Below are positions 47,112-56,688 of a stretch of 64,000 bases of DNA, in pieces. The number at the start of each line of letters is the position of its first letter. Within the stretch, counting starts at the first letter, position 1. The stretch is from Cellulophaga sp. BC115SP. Its GTDB lineage: Bacteria; Bacteroidota; Bacteroidia; Cytophagales; Spirosomataceae. The notes beneath the pieces are model-generated. The model was given only the letters and a program-made list of their open reading frames with translations. It searched no databases and was not told the DNA's origin. A program made the position numbers and the translations under genes. The stretch lies in contig NZ_JAAALB010000002.1 of assembly GCF_009905545.1 (NCBI RefSeq), positions 1 through 64,000 on the forward strand, in the 5' to 3' direction.

Positions 47112-47852
47112 ATGAGTATTAAATTAGCCATCGTCATGCCAGCTTACAACGAAGAAGAGTGCATGGCAGACGTAGTAAAAATCTGGAGTGACCTTTTAGA
47201 CACTGAGTTTGCAGGAGAAAACACCCGCTTGATCGTAGTGAATGATGGTTCAAGAGACAATACTGGTAAAATTCTTGACGAAATTCAGCCACAATATCCT
47301 AAATTAATTGTTGTTCACCAACCAAATGGCGGACACGGTAATGCGGTAGTTCACGCTTATAGAAAAGCTGTAGAAATTGGTGCTGAATATGTGTTCCAAA
47401 CAGACTCAGACGACCAATTTATCCCTGAAGATGTAAAAAAACTTTGGGACAAAAGAACCCAATCTGATTTTATTCTTGGGTACCGCCAAGTACGTCACGA
47501 TGCGGTTTTCCGTTTGTTTATTACTCGTATATTACGTTGGAGTATGTTCTTGGTATATGGAACATTTATCCTCGACTCAAATATTCCTTTCCGTTTGATT
47601 AAAGGAAGCTTCTTGAAAAAATTATTGGAACAATTACCCAATCCAACTCCTTTTGCACCGAATATTTTTATCGCTATTATGGCGAAAAAATCAGGTCAAG
47701 AGCTATTCAATATTCCAATTGTTCACAAAGAGCGCCTTACTGGTGAAGTTTCTATCCGAAAAATGAAGCTTCTTAAAGTATGTTGGCAAAGCTTCAAAGA
47801 GCTATTGAATTTCCGCTTGGAACTAAATACGAAAATCAAAAAATTGAAATAG
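47112..47852 (+). CDS. Glycosyltransferase family 2
   Basis: The 246-residue protein is a short GT-A type glycosyltransferase: LAIVMPAYNEEECMADVV starts the nucleotide-binding domain, VVNDGSRDNTGKIL follows, and FQTDSDDQF carries the metal-binding DxD-like site. There is no C-terminal membrane domain beyond a helix pair (RILRWSMFLVYGTFILD), so it may act on a lipid-linked substrate. It precedes the FAD-dependent gene with a hairpin between them. A -7 element TATTTTTG lies at 47058-47065. Confidence 0.92.
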   Translation: MSIKLAIVMPAYNEEECMADVVKIWSDLLDTEFAGENTRLIVVNDGSRDNTGKILDEIQPQYPKLIVVHQPNGGHGNAVVHAYRKAVEIGAEYVFQTDSDDQFIPEDVKKLWDKRTQSDFILGYRQVRHDAVFRLFITRILRWSMFLVYGTFILDSNIPFRLIKGSFLKKLLEQLPNPTPFAPNIFIAIMAKKSGQELFNIPIVHKERLTGEVSIRKMKLLKVCWQSFKELLNFRLELNTKIKKLK

Positions 47853-47857
47853 TAACG

Positions 47858-47884
47858 TTGGCTTAGGAATTATTCTTAAGCCAA
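47858..47884 (+). terminator. Stem-loop after GT2 gene
   Basis: TTGGCTTA at 47858-47865 pairs with TAAGCCAA at 47877-47884; the inner bases could extend the stem. The following TTCTCTATTTTT is T-rich. Confidence 0.6.
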
Positions 47885-47993
47885 TTCTCTATTTTTATTC
47901 ACTTCTTTTGTCAAATTTTTGCTGTTGTTTTTACCTCAAACAACAGGACTGAATTACAACAAACAGGCTAAAGACTTCGGCCGCAATTATTGT

Positions 47994-49385
47994 ATGAAAT
48001 ATCAATATGTCATCATTGGTTCAGGACCAACAGGTCTTGGCGCAGCGTATCGCTTGAAAGAACTTGGTATCAAGGACTTTATCGTACTTGAAAAAGAAAA
48101 TTATATCGGAGGTTTGGCCACCAGTTTCGTAGATGAAAAAGGCTTTACTTGGGATGTAGGGGGTCACGTACAATTTTCGCACTACAAGTATTTCGATGAC
48201 CTAATGATGAAAGCATTGGGCGAAGATGGTTGGTTGACTCACCAACGTGAATCATGGGTTTGGATTGAAGACCGTTTTGTACCATATCCGTTCCAAAACA
48301 ATATCAAATACCTTAGCAAAGAAACTATGTGGAAATGCTTAGAGGGTTTGATCAAGTTGTACAAAAACCCTTCTAGTAAAAAACCTGCCAACTTTCATGA
48401 GTGGATTATGAATACTTTTGGTGAAGGTCTCGCAGAAGTATTTATGTTGCCATACAACTTCAAAGTTTGGGCTTTCCCTCCTGCACAAATGAATGCAAGC
48501 TGGGTTGGTGAGCGTGTTGCAGTTACAGACTTACAACGTGTTACCCAAAATATTCTATTCGATAGAGATGACCTTTCATGGGGTCCTAACAATACTTTCC
48601 AATTCCCTAAACATGGTGGTACAGGTGCTATCTGGGAAGGTGTTGGTAAATTAGTTGGTGAAGAAAATATTTTGACTAACGCCAAAGTGGCAAAAGTTGA
48701 CCCAATCGCTAAAAAGTTGATTTTGGAAGATGGTCGTGAAATCGAATACACGTATTTGATGAACACCATGCCGTTAGATATTTTCACTACAAAAGTGGAA
48801 GGTTTGGATGAAAATATCACTGCAAAAGCACAAGGTTTAAAACATTCTTCTACCAACGTAATTGGTATTGGTTTGAAAGGTAAACCAAAAGCTGATTTGG
48901 CAACTAAATGTTGGATGTATTTCCCTGAAAAGAATAGTCCATATTACCGCATTACGGTATTCTCTAACTATAGCCCTTACAACGTTCCAGATATAGAAAA
49001 TCAATGGTCATTGATGGCAGAGGTAAGCGAATCTGAATGTAAACCTGTTGACAGAGAAACTTTGATTAAAGATACTGTTCGTGCGATGTTGGAAGATAAA
49101 CTCATCGAATCTGAAGATGATATCGTTTCTGAATTTATATTCTCAACTAACTATGGATATCCAACACCATCTGTTGAACGTGATGGCATTTTGAAAGAAG
49201 TACTTCCTGCTTTGGAAAAATATGACATTTACTCACGTGGACGTTTTGGTGCTTGGAAATACGAAGTTTCCAATCAAGACCACTCATTGATGCAAGGTGT
49301 TGAGTGGGCTAACAGAATGGCACATGGCGTTCCTGAATTGACATTGTTCTTCCCAGATACGGCAAATGCTATGTGGGGAAAGTAA
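47994..49385 (+). CDS. FAD-dependent oxidoreductase (protoporphyrinogen oxidase/UGM-like)
   Basis: The ATG at 47994 (MKYQYVIIGSGPTGLGAAYRL) places the FAD-binding GxGxxG at the very N-terminus, with the E-K dinucleotide end-strand VLEKENYIGG. The 463-residue protein resembles the amine-oxidase/protoporphyrinogen-oxidase/UDP-galactopyranose-mutase superfamily; the W-rich GWLTHQRESWVWIEDRFVPYPFQNN region is closer to the mutase-like group near glycosyltransferase genes. Its gene lies directly after GT2, so a role in sugar precursor or lipid-glycan modification is likelier than in haem synthesis. The substrate cannot be fixed by sequence. Confidence 0.8.
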   Translation: MKYQYVIIGSGPTGLGAAYRLKELGIKDFIVLEKENYIGGLATSFVDEKGFTWDVGGHVQFSHYKYFDDLMMKALGEDGWLTHQRESWVWIEDRFVPYPFQNNIKYLSKETMWKCLEGLIKLYKNPSSKKPANFHEWIMNTFGEGLAEVFMLPYNFKVWAFPPAQMNASWVGERVAVTDLQRVTQNILFDRDDLSWGPNNTFQFPKHGGTGAIWEGVGKLVGEENILTNAKVAKVDPIAKKLILEDGREIEYTYLMNTMPLDIFTTKVEGLDENITAKAQGLKHSSTNVIGIGLKGKPKADLATKCWMYFPEKNSPYYRITVFSNYSPYNVPDIENQWSLMAEVSESECKPVDRETLIKDTVRAMLEDKLIESEDDIVSEFIFSTNYGYPTPSVERDGILKEVLPALEKYDIYSRGRFGAWKYEVSNQDHSLMQGVEWANRMAHGVPELTLFFPDTANAMWGK

Positions 49386-49477
49386 AATAAAGCCATTGGG
49401 TAATGGTGAATGACTCTTGAAGGAATACCATTTTCTCGAATCAAATAACCCACTAACCTGAGGCAAAACACATATAG

Positions 49478-49518
49478 ACGAGAACAGTTTTAGAAATTTC
49501 ATCTGAAGCTGTTCTCGT
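49478..49518 (+). terminator. Terminator of FAD-dependent gene
   Basis: ACGAGAACAG at 49478-49487 pairs with CTGTTCTCGT at 49509-49518, followed by TTGCTTTTTG. The loop is 21 bases. Confidence 0.7.
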
Positions 49519-49524
49519 TTGCTT

Positions 49525-49555
49525 TTTGATAGCCCCTACAAAAGCCTTATCTTTG
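49525..49555 (+). promoter_or_regulatory. Bacteroidota promoter of large anchored-protein gene
   Basis: TTTG at 49525-49528 and TATCTTTG at 49548-49555 are separated by exactly 19 bases, a full consensus match. It lies just after the preceding terminator and 38 bases before the ATG at 49594. Confidence 0.7.
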
Positions 49556-49593
49556 GCTTTATAAATACATACGTTCAAATTTGCTTTATCAGA

Positions 49594-52242
49594 ATGAAAA
49601 AAAATTGGTTCATCCTACTTGCAATCCTTTTAGGAATAGGCGGTTTTTTCTTTTATAAGAATGCTACAGCCACCAATAAACTCATTTCTGACCTTATTCC
49701 AGACAATACACTACTTTTATTAGAAGCCTATCAGCCTAACGAAGTGGGCAATAAAAGTAAACTACAGGAATTACCCTTCACAGATTCTTTATTTCCTATT
49801 GCTACTGAATTAGAACATTATGGACTAAAAGGTGAAGGACTCGATGCACTTTTTACTAATCGCTTATTATATTTTGCTTACATTCCGCAAGCCAAAGAGC
49901 GCATTACTTGGGCATACTTTATCCCTCTTATTTCTGAAGATGAGCCACTACTCGACCAACTGATTCATTTGGATAAAACCCGTGAAGGCTTAAGGCTGAT
50001 TACTCATACTACTGCGAAACAAAAGATTCACGAGATATTTTTTAATTCCACCAAAACTGAAATCGCTTTTTTCATCAAAGATAATTTTCTAATAATTAGT
50101 CCTTCCACGCTAGTTTTAGAGGAAATTCTTTTAAGCAAAAAACATGATTGGGTACAAAATTTATCACTCAAGGATTTGTCTACTTTTACAGAATCTACTC
50201 TAATGACTACTCATGTAAATGCTCGTGCCATTAGAGAATTTGGTATAAAAGTAGTAGAACAAAAACGTACCTCAGCTCCCTATTTAGCCAGTATTTTGCC
50301 TCAGTCGTGGACGTGGTATCTCAAAGATAGTTTCCTTAATTATGGCGTAGAGGCATTCTCAGTGAGTCCTAATCCAGAAATCTTCGGAACACAATCGGCT
50401 AAAAAGTTTGATGTTGCCAATATGATTCCTAACTCTTGCTCAATGGTGCTTAATATTAGTGTTGACCAGTCAAGCGAGTTGAAAGATAATTGCCAAAAGC
50501 AAATTGAGTCGGATGACTATTTATCCAAACTTCAGACTTCTGCTAAAAGCGATTTTGACATAGATTTTGACGCTATTCAGGATAATGTCCAAAATAGTGT
50601 CAGTTTGCTAAATCTTGAAGGCAGTGATCCCAGCAAAGCCAATAAGATTGTTCTCATCCAAAATAAGGAAATCAAAAACTTACTAAAAGAGGTTACTATC
50701 AAAGTAGCTAATGCCAAAGGACAAAAACCTTTTGCTATCCCTTATGGTTCGTTTACTGTTACAGCCTTGGGGGTACGTGAATTCCCAGCAATGGTTTTAG
50801 GGCCTATTTTTTCAGGTTTTAGTAATTGTATTTTTACAGAATATAAGGACTTTATTATTCTAGCAAGTGATTTAAGTACTTTACAGGAATATCTACTTAG
50901 TATTAGTAGAAATGAGGTTTGGTCGAGCAGTAGCCGCCATCAATCGCTCCTAAAGAAGCTCGGCGAAAATAACATTGTCTGGATTTCGGAACCTAATAAA
51001 GCCCTAACTGGGCTTCAAGCCTTGCTACCTTCTCCTTGGTTCGAAATGTCAAAAGAAACCTTTGAGTCTTCAGGAATTACTTTTTTATTATATCAATCTA
51101 ACGAAGAGAAATCAAAGTTTTCGTTTCTCAAAGGCGATTCATATAAAGGAAGTTCTTCAGGAAAATATGACTATAGACTATTAAAACTTAAACAATACAG
51201 TTACAATGTTGCGGGTAAACCGCTCATGTTGGTCAACCCTATTAACAAAGCATCAGAATTACTATTTCAAACGGCTGGCAATCAACTTGTTTTATTGAAT
51301 GATGGTAAAAAAATCTGGTCTACCTCGCTACAAGGAAAAATATTAGGAGAACCACAATTTTTAAAAACCAGTACAGATAAAAAACAACGTTTGTTGGTAC
51401 TTACAACTCAGAAAGCCTATGTTTTGAAACGTGAAGCAGATGGCTTTGAGGTAAACAGCAGTGCTCCTATTTCGGGTTTAAATTCAACTAGTTGGGCTGT
51501 TGCTGAATCCAACAATCAAATCAATATTATCACTTCGAATGGTTTGTGCCTAAGTTTGAACGCTGAAAGTTTAGACGAAACGAATAGCTTTAAACAAAAA
51601 CCCTTAGAAAACTCGCTCGGACCACTTCCTACGATTGGTTATAAAGGGTTAGTTTATACCGTCTGTCTTACTGAAAATGGTTTGTTGGGTATCGTCAATG
51701 AAAAGGGTGAATTTACAACTGGATTTCCTGTAAAAACAAACGTTCCAACTCTATCGGCTCCAGTGTTAGACCAAACCGATGGTCAAATCGCCATTTTAGT
51801 TTTGGGACAAAAAGGAGAGTTTTTCAAAATCAATATGTCAGGAAAGGTCGTACAAAAAAATCAGTTTTTTAGACCAGATACAGAATATAAATTCCAACTT
51901 TGTGCCTCCGATAAGCCCAACGATTGGGTCGTAATGAGAGGTAATAATAAAGTAGTAACTGTTTTAGATAAAAATGATAAAGAACTTTTTACGATAAAAG
52001 ACCTAGCTTTTGGACGTAAATATCTCAAATACTACAACTTAGGTAGTGGTCGTAGATTTTATGCTATCTTTAACGGCTGGACTTCATATTATTTGTATAA
52101 TGAAAAAGGCGAGCAAGTATCAGACAAGCCGATTATCTCAAGCTCCGCCCCTATTATTCAATATTCAGACTCCTATAACAAACTTATTATAACAACGCAT
52201 AATAATCAGAATATCGAAACGTGGTCAATCAAATTGAAATAG
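49594..52242 (+). CDS. Large membrane-anchored protein, unknown
   Basis: The ATG at 49594 gives a short cytoplasmic start and one hydrophobic helix (MKKNWFILLAILLGIGGFFF). The 882-residue protein has an N-terminal region with LIPDNTLLLLEAYQ and a middle similar to DUF3352-like domains (SLKDLSTFTESTLMTTHVN). A C-terminal third reads as a beta-propeller (QLVLLNDGKKIWSTSLQGK, RLLVLTTQKAYVLKR, GYKGLVYTVCLTENG). It is probably periplasmic and bound to the inner membrane. The genes after it (MBOAT and AlgJ-like) suggest a polysaccharide acylation site, but this protein has no known role there. Confidence 0.7.
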   Translation: MKKNWFILLAILLGIGGFFFYKNATATNKLISDLIPDNTLLLLEAYQPNEVGNKSKLQELPFTDSLFPIATELEHYGLKGEGLDALFTNRLLYFAYIPQAKERITWAYFIPLISEDEPLLDQLIHLDKTREGLRLITHTTAKQKIHEIFFNSTKTEIAFFIKDNFLIISPSTLVLEEILLSKKHDWVQNLSLKDLSTFTESTLMTTHVNARAIREFGIKVVEQKRTSAPYLASILPQSWTWYLKDSFLNYGVEAFSVSPNPEIFGTQSAKKFDVANMIPNSCSMVLNISVDQSSELKDNCQKQIESDDYLSKLQTSAKSDFDIDFDAIQDNVQNSVSLLNLEGSDPSKANKIVLIQNKEIKNLLKEVTIKVANAKGQKPFAIPYGSFTVTALGVREFPAMVLGPIFSGFSNCIFTEYKDFIILASDLSTLQEYLLSISRNEVWSSSSRHQSLLKKLGENNIVWISEPNKALTGLQALLPSPWFEMSKETFESSGITFLLYQSNEEKSKFSFLKGDSYKGSSSGKYDYRLLKLKQYSYNVAGKPLMLVNPINKASELLFQTAGNQLVLLNDGKKIWSTSLQGKILGEPQFLKTSTDKKQRLLVLTTQKAYVLKREADGFEVNSSAPISGLNSTSWAVAESNNQINIITSNGLCLSLNAESLDETNSFKQKPLENSLGPLPTIGYKGLVYTVCLTENGLLGIVNEKGEFTTGFPVKTNVPTLSAPVLDQTDGQIAILVLGQKGEFFKINMSGKVVQKNQFFRPDTEYKFQLCASDKPNDWVVMRGNNKVVTVLDKNDKELFTIKDLAFGRKYLKYYNLGSGRRFYAIFNGWTSYYLYNEKGEQVSDKPIISSSAPIIQYSDSYNKLIITTHNNQNIETWSIKLK

Positions 52243-52320
52243 TTTCGTATCTCAAAACTTTAGCTGTAGTATCATCTCAACGTGCAGACCCGACTGTTGG
52301 ATAGATACAAATCATAAACT

Positions 52321-53727
52321 ATGTTATTTAATACTGTACATTTTTTAATCTTTTTTGTTATTGTTACGCTTGCGTACTTCAGCCTTGGTTGGTCAGGCAG
52401 ATGGCGATTGCTTTTGTTGGCAAGTTGTTATTTCTACATGATATTCAAGCCTATCTATTTTCTGATATTGCTGAGTACCATCATTATCGATTACATCGCT
52501 GGGATACTTCTTGAAAATGAACAAAATGCCGTAAAACGGAAGCTTTTACTGGTCGTCAGTTTAATTTCCAATATTGGTATTCTAGTTTATTTCAAATATT
52601 TCAACTTCCTGAATAATAGTCTAACTGAAGTTTTGAGTTGGGCATCTATGACCAATCCCATCAAAGCATTGGATATTTTGCTACCTGTTGGATTGTCTTT
52701 TCATACCTTTCAGGCAATGAGTTACACGATAGAAGTGTATCGAGGAAACCACAAGGCAGAACGTCATTTTGGTATCTATGCCTTGTATGTGATGTTTTAT
52801 CCGCAGTTGGTCGCAGGACCTATCGAGCGCCCACAAAATGTCCTTTATCAGTTTCATCAATTTCATCAATTCAATTGGGAGAAAGTAAAAAGTGGCTTGT
52901 TTTTGATTGGATTTGGTCTTTTCAAAAAAGTAGTTATCGCAGATAGACTTGCCATGTTGGTTGATCATTGCTATAACCAACCCGAAAATAAAAATGGGCT
53001 TTCGCTCCTACTGGCTACCTTCTTTTACACCTTCCAAATCTACTGCGATTTTTCAGGATACTCCGAAATTGCTCTTGGAACAGCTCGTGTTATGGGATTT
53101 GAACTGATGGAAAACTTTCATAGTCCTTACTTTTCGAGTTCAATTTCTGAGTTTTGGCGGCGCTGGCATATCTCTTTATCATCTTGGTTTAGAGATTACT
53201 TATATATTCCTTTAGGCGGAAATCGCGTGTCAGAGTTCAGAAAATATTTAAACCAGTTTATTGTCTTTATGGTCAGTGGATTGTGGCATGGTGCCAACTG
53301 GACTTTTGTGATTTGGGGCTCTTTGCATGGCTTTTATCTGATAGTGGCTATTTTCAGAAATAAATACTTCCCAAACCTCAAACTACCACAAAACCTCTTG
53401 GGAAAAACCCTCAATGTGGTTAGTACATTTTTCTTAGTCATGCTAGCTTGGGTATTTTTTAGGGCTAAAAATGTACATGATGCTACAGTAATTTTGCGTA
53501 AAATTAGCTTTACAACATTGACAGATACCTTGCAAAGTCCACTTAATCAGGCTGAATTGATTTTCTGTTTTATGCTAATAGCATTATTGATGATAAAAGA
53601 CTGGAAGTTCTTTTATGTAGATACAAGCTCGAATAAGAAATTTTGGTTACTGACTGGTGGTTTGGCGTTTCTGACATATTTCTTGGGTGTATTTGAAACA
53701 AATCAGTTTATCTATTTTCAATTCTAG
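52321..53727 (+). CDS. MBOAT O-acyltransferase (AlgI/DltB-like)
   Basis: The 468-residue protein is a full-length membrane-bound O-acyltransferase. Motifs include YFKYFNFLNNS, LLPVGLSFHTFQAMSY, GPIERP, SEFWRRWHISLSSWFRDYLYIPLGGNR and the catalytic histidine H323 in SGLWHGANW. These enzymes move acyl groups across the membrane to an extracytoplasmic polysaccharide, as AlgI does for alginate. The gene directly after it encodes a SGNH/AlgJ-like partner, which in such systems completes the transfer. Confidence 0.95.
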   Translation: MLFNTVHFLIFFVIVTLAYFSLGWSGRWRLLLLASCYFYMIFKPIYFLILLSTIIIDYIAGILLENEQNAVKRKLLLVVSLISNIGILVYFKYFNFLNNSLTEVLSWASMTNPIKALDILLPVGLSFHTFQAMSYTIEVYRGNHKAERHFGIYALYVMFYPQLVAGPIERPQNVLYQFHQFHQFNWEKVKSGLFLIGFGLFKKVVIADRLAMLVDHCYNQPENKNGLSLLLATFFYTFQIYCDFSGYSEIALGTARVMGFELMENFHSPYFSSSISEFWRRWHISLSSWFRDYLYIPLGGNRVSEFRKYLNQFIVFMVSGLWHGANWTFVIWGSLHGFYLIVAIFRNKYFPNLKLPQNLLGKTLNVVSTFFLVMLAWVFFRAKNVHDATVILRKISFTTLTDTLQSPLNQAELIFCFMLIALLMIKDWKFFYVDTSSNKKFWLLTGGLAFLTYFLGVFETNQFIYFQF

Positions 53728-53751
53728 TTTTGGGTAATAATTGAGAAATTT

Positions 53752-54786
53752 ATGATTTTTAAAGTATTAAAATATAGCTGTTTATTCATCGCCATATTTT
53801 TATGGATTCAGGCTTATTCGCCTGTGGTATATCGCACCGCAGGACCTTTGGGCTTTTTTCCAGATGATTATCGCAATGGAGATTTGTATCGTCTCTCCTA
53901 TTTACCTGAGTTCAAAGACCCTGTAAAATCATGTGCTGGCACTGCAATCACCAAAGATTCAACAAAAAAGCCTGTGCATTTGTATATCCTTGGGGATAGT
54001 TTTACAGAACCTGCCCGTGTTGATTCTTCGATGCTTAAGGCAGATAAATATACGTATTTGCATTGGGCAAATAGTAGCCAAATTAAGTTGGACACCAACT
54101 ATCACAACATTCTTATCCTTGAGTCTGTCGAACGTACTGCACGTGAACATTTTGGTGAAAAGATTGACAATTACCAAATTATAGGATACGATACTATTGC
54201 AGCAGCACAAGCCCCGCAACTTTCTTGGAAAAGACGTTTGTTCCAAAAATCAGAGGAGTTTTTGACATGGCTCTTCCCGTCTCAGGTTGAGGAACGCTTA
54301 CAACATACGTTATTTAATTACGATTTCTTTTTAGAATTCAGAGAAGCCAAGGCCGCCTTCAACGAAAAAGTATTTGGAAGAGTAGAATCAGGGGTAGTTT
54401 TATCTCCTGACAGACAAGCTTTGTTTTATAGAGATGAGGCAAAAGCTTCCGAAAAAACCTCTTCTTTTTATCCTTTAGATAATCTTGAAATAAACAAAAT
54501 GATTGAGGTCATCAATGGTTCAGCGGCACATTACCAATCTGCTGGGTTCGACCAAGTAGTTTTGGCGTTGATTCCTAACAAAGTGAGCGTAACTAATCCA
54601 GAACTAGGGAATTATAATCATTTGATTGAAAAAATACAGTACAGTGCTAACTTGAAAGTGCCTTTTATCGAAATTTTTAGAGATTTTAACAATTTAGGAA
54701 AAATGTATTATCTCAAAGGAGATTCACACTGGAATTGTGAAGGTAAAGAGTTGTGGCTGAGTAAGGTTAATGCCATTATTCAATAG
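53752..54786 (+). CDS. AlgJ/SGNH-like acetyltransferase partner of MBOAT
   Basis: The 344-residue protein starts with a membrane anchor (YSCLFIAIFLWIQAYS) and a SGNH-type nucleophile motif GDSF (G81, D82, S83). The C-terminal DSHWN motif matches the Asp-His pair of the AlgJ/AlgX family. It begins 24 bases after the MBOAT stop, so the two are translated together. The pair would O-acetylate a secreted polysaccharide in the periplasm. The target polysaccharide is not encoded here in recognisable form. Confidence 0.85.
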   Translation: MIFKVLKYSCLFIAIFLWIQAYSPVVYRTAGPLGFFPDDYRNGDLYRLSYLPEFKDPVKSCAGTAITKDSTKKPVHLYILGDSFTEPARVDSSMLKADKYTYLHWANSSQIKLDTNYHNILILESVERTAREHFGEKIDNYQIIGYDTIAAAQAPQLSWKRRLFQKSEEFLTWLFPSQVEERLQHTLFNYDFFLEFREAKAAFNEKVFGRVESGVVLSPDRQALFYRDEAKASEKTSSFYPLDNLEINKMIEVINGSAAHYQSAGFDQVVLALIPNKVSVTNPELGNYNHLIEKIQYSANLKVPFIEIFRDFNNLGKMYYLKGDSHWNCEGKELWLSKVNAIIQ

Positions 54787-54846
54787 AGTTGTTATCCAAG
54801 TTTTCTAAATTCTTTACAGCAGAACATCAATAAAGGGCATAAAAAA

Positions 54847-54874
54847 ACCGTCCCAAAACGTATTTTGTGACGGT
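54847..54874 (-). terminator. Terminator for minus-strand ahpD transcript
   Basis: ACCGTC (54847-54852) pairs with GACGGT (54869-54874), and an inner CAAAA/TTTTG stem extends it with one mismatch. The run of A bases just before it on the plus strand gives a T-tract on the minus strand. Confidence 0.7.
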
Positions 54875-54896
54875 AGATATATGAAGTCTTAGGTTT

Positions 54897-54926
54897 AGGT
54901 TGATAGAAGCGTACTTCTATCAACCT
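54897..54926 (+). terminator. Terminator for MBOAT/AlgJ-like unit
   Basis: AGGTTGATAGAAG at 54897-54909 pairs perfectly over 13 bp with its complement at 54914-54926 around CGTA, followed by TTTTT. Confidence 0.85.
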
Positions 54927-55086
54927 TTTTGTATCAATCTATTCCACGATTACTTTACAGATACAAACCTAAAACCTTTCCAAATGGTCGAGATAGTAAA
55001 ATCTATCTTGGAGATTTTGATAATATAACTCTCAAAACCTTGTGGTTATTGTATTAGAATTTCATTAGGAAAATGCCCTCAGCTGA

Positions 55087-55671
55087 TTACAATAACACAA
55101 TAAAGCTTTTCAAAACAGCTCCTAAACGAACTGCTTCAAATATACGTTGCTCGCTAGCACCATGACTTTTTACAGATGCCTCGTGAGAAGTAACACACAT
55201 TTCACAACCGTTAATTGCTGAGATTACTAAGCTCAATAATTCAAAAAATTCTTTACCCAAAACAGGATTCATCATGATCGACATACGAATACCTGCTGGG
55301 ATATTATTGTATGATTCTTTGTCCATGAAGTGACGGAAACGGTAGAATACGTTGTTGGCGTTCATCAATGAAACACAACTTGCTACTTCCAACAATTCTT
55401 TTTCTTCTACGCCTTTTGCTTTCGCCAACTCCTCCAATGAAGATACCAATAAAGTTGCCTTTTCATTGATAGCTACACCCAAAGCCAAAAGAACCGCATC
55501 TTTTTCAGACAAAGTGGAAGCTTTCAATGAATTGCTTACGTTGATTTTAAGGTCTTTGATATAACGGTGATCAGCTGAGTTTAATCTATCCAAAAACACA
55601 GAAGCTAAATCCGTTGGCAAGTTTAATTCTGCCAACAAGTTCTTTTTCGTTTCACTTGTAGTTCCAAACAT
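55087..55671 (-). CDS. ahpD: Alkyl hydroperoxidase D-like protein (AhpD)
   Basis: The 194-residue protein has the AhpD catalytic motif NGCEMCVTSHE: C156 and C159 form the redox pair and H163 completes it. AhpD reduces AhpC in mycobacteria using dihydrolipoamide. The neighbouring ahpC carries the C-P-C end that such AhpD partners act on, which strongly supports this assignment. It lies downstream of ahpC on the same strand after a terminator-like hairpin, so expression is partly separate. Full length is slightly longer than typical AhpD because of extra N-terminal helices. Confidence 0.9.
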   Translation of the reverse strand: MFGTTSETKKNLLAELNLPTDLASVFLDRLNSADHRYIKDLKINVSNSLKASTLSEKDAVLLALGVAINEKATLLVSSLEELAKAKGVEEKELLEVASCVSLMNANNVFYRFRHFMDKESYNNIPAGIRMSIMMNPVLGKEFFELLSLVISAINGCEMCVTSHEASVKSHGASEQRIFEAVRLGAVLKSFIVLL

Positions 55672-55890
55672 GTTATGATGTTATTTATAGAATCATGAAA
55701 GTCTTATTTGAAGAAAAGCTAACACAATCATGTTAGCCCAAAGTGTCATATCTATGTGCTTATTTTTACAAATAGCCCATAAATACACTGTATAAAATTT
55801 TAGTGGTGGTAAAGCGAAACTTAGTGATATTTATCATTTAACATACCATAAATTGCTTCGCTCAAGTACCTTTGGTAAGGTATTTAGGAA

Positions 55891-55926
55891 AAGTAGCATT
55901 GTTTAATTACTCAAACAATGCTACTT
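55891..55926 (-). terminator. Terminator of ahpC
   Basis: AAGTAGCATTGTTT at 55891-55904 pairs perfectly with its complement at 55913-55926, 13 bases after the ahpC stop on the minus strand. A second small dyad (GCTAACA / TGTTAGC, 55719-55737) lies before ahpD. Confidence 0.8.
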
Positions 55927-55939
55927 AATTTTATATCAA

Positions 55940-56491
55940 CTAAACTGACAAAGTTTCTTCGCCAGCTTTCCAGTTACATGGGCAAAGTTCGTCTGTTTGA
56001 AGAGCATCCAATACACGGATTACTTCGTCAACATTACGTCCTACTGACAAGTCGTTAGCACATACCCAACGGATAACACCTTGTGGGTCAACGATGTAAG
56101 TTACACGGTAAGCGATTTTCTCGTTAGCTTCCAAAATACCTAATTCTTCAGCCAAAGATTTAGATGTATCAGCCAACATAGGGAATTTCAAACCACGAAG
56201 ATCATCATGATTGTTTCTCCATGCCAAGTGAACAAATTCAGAGTCAGTTGAAGCACCGATCAAGATTGCATCACGGTCAGCAAAGTCTTCAGATTTAGCG
56301 TTGAATGCAGCGATTTCAGTTGGACAAACAAAAGTAAAATCTTTTGGCCACCAGAACATTACCATCCATTTACCTGCGTTGATATGGTCTTCAGAAGTAA
56401 TATCGTAGAATTCTTTACCTTTTTCTAAAGATACAACAGCAGATTTTTTGAAAGCTGGGAATTGAGCACCTAAACCTAACATTTTAGACAT
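55940..56491 (-). CDS. ahpC: Peroxiredoxin AhpC, three-cysteine type
   Basis: The 183-residue peroxiredoxin reduces hydrogen peroxide and alkyl peroxides. The peroxidatic cysteine is C56 in FTFVCPTE. The C-terminus reads TDELCPCNW, placing C170 and C172 where the mycobacterial AhpC has its paired resolving cysteines; ordinary enteric AhpC has a single one. AhpC of that type is reduced by AhpD, whose gene is next door. A -7 like TATATTTG (minus strand, 56538-56545) lies 47 bases upstream. It diverges from oxyR, which is likely to regulate it. Confidence 0.94.
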   Translation of the reverse strand: MSKMLGLGAQFPAFKKSAVVSLEKGKEFYDITSEDHINAGKWMVMFWWPKDFTFVCPTEIAAFNAKSEDFADRDAILIGASTDSEFVHLAWRNNHDDLRGLKFPMLADTSKSLAEELGILEANEKIAYRVTYIVDPQGVIRWVCANDLSVGRNVDEVIRVLDALQTDELCPCNWKAGEETLSV

Positions 56492-56537
56492 TTTTTTTGT
56501 AAATTTATGATTGAATAAATATTAAAATTGTACAATT

Positions 56538-56545
56538 CAAATATA
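56538..56545 (-). promoter_or_regulatory. Probable -7 element of ahpC promoter
   Basis: Read on the minus strand this is TATATTTG, a full match to the Bacteroidota -7 consensus, located 46 bases upstream of the ahpC start in the gap shared with oxyR. No clear -33 box is present, which suits an activator-dependent promoter. Confidence 0.45.
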
Positions 56546-56688
56546 TTATTTCACTAATTAAAATGAATATCGTATTTGAAAAGTATTATTTTCGTTTTGA
56601 CAATACAAAGGTCATCACAAAACTTTCTCGATACAAATTGATATTATTGATAGCCCTATAAAGATTATCAATACAAACATTTAAAACT

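Noticed and set aside
52638-52980. Overlapping open frames on both strands within the MBOAT gene
   Set aside because: They are alternative readings of a well-supported MBOAT coding sequence.
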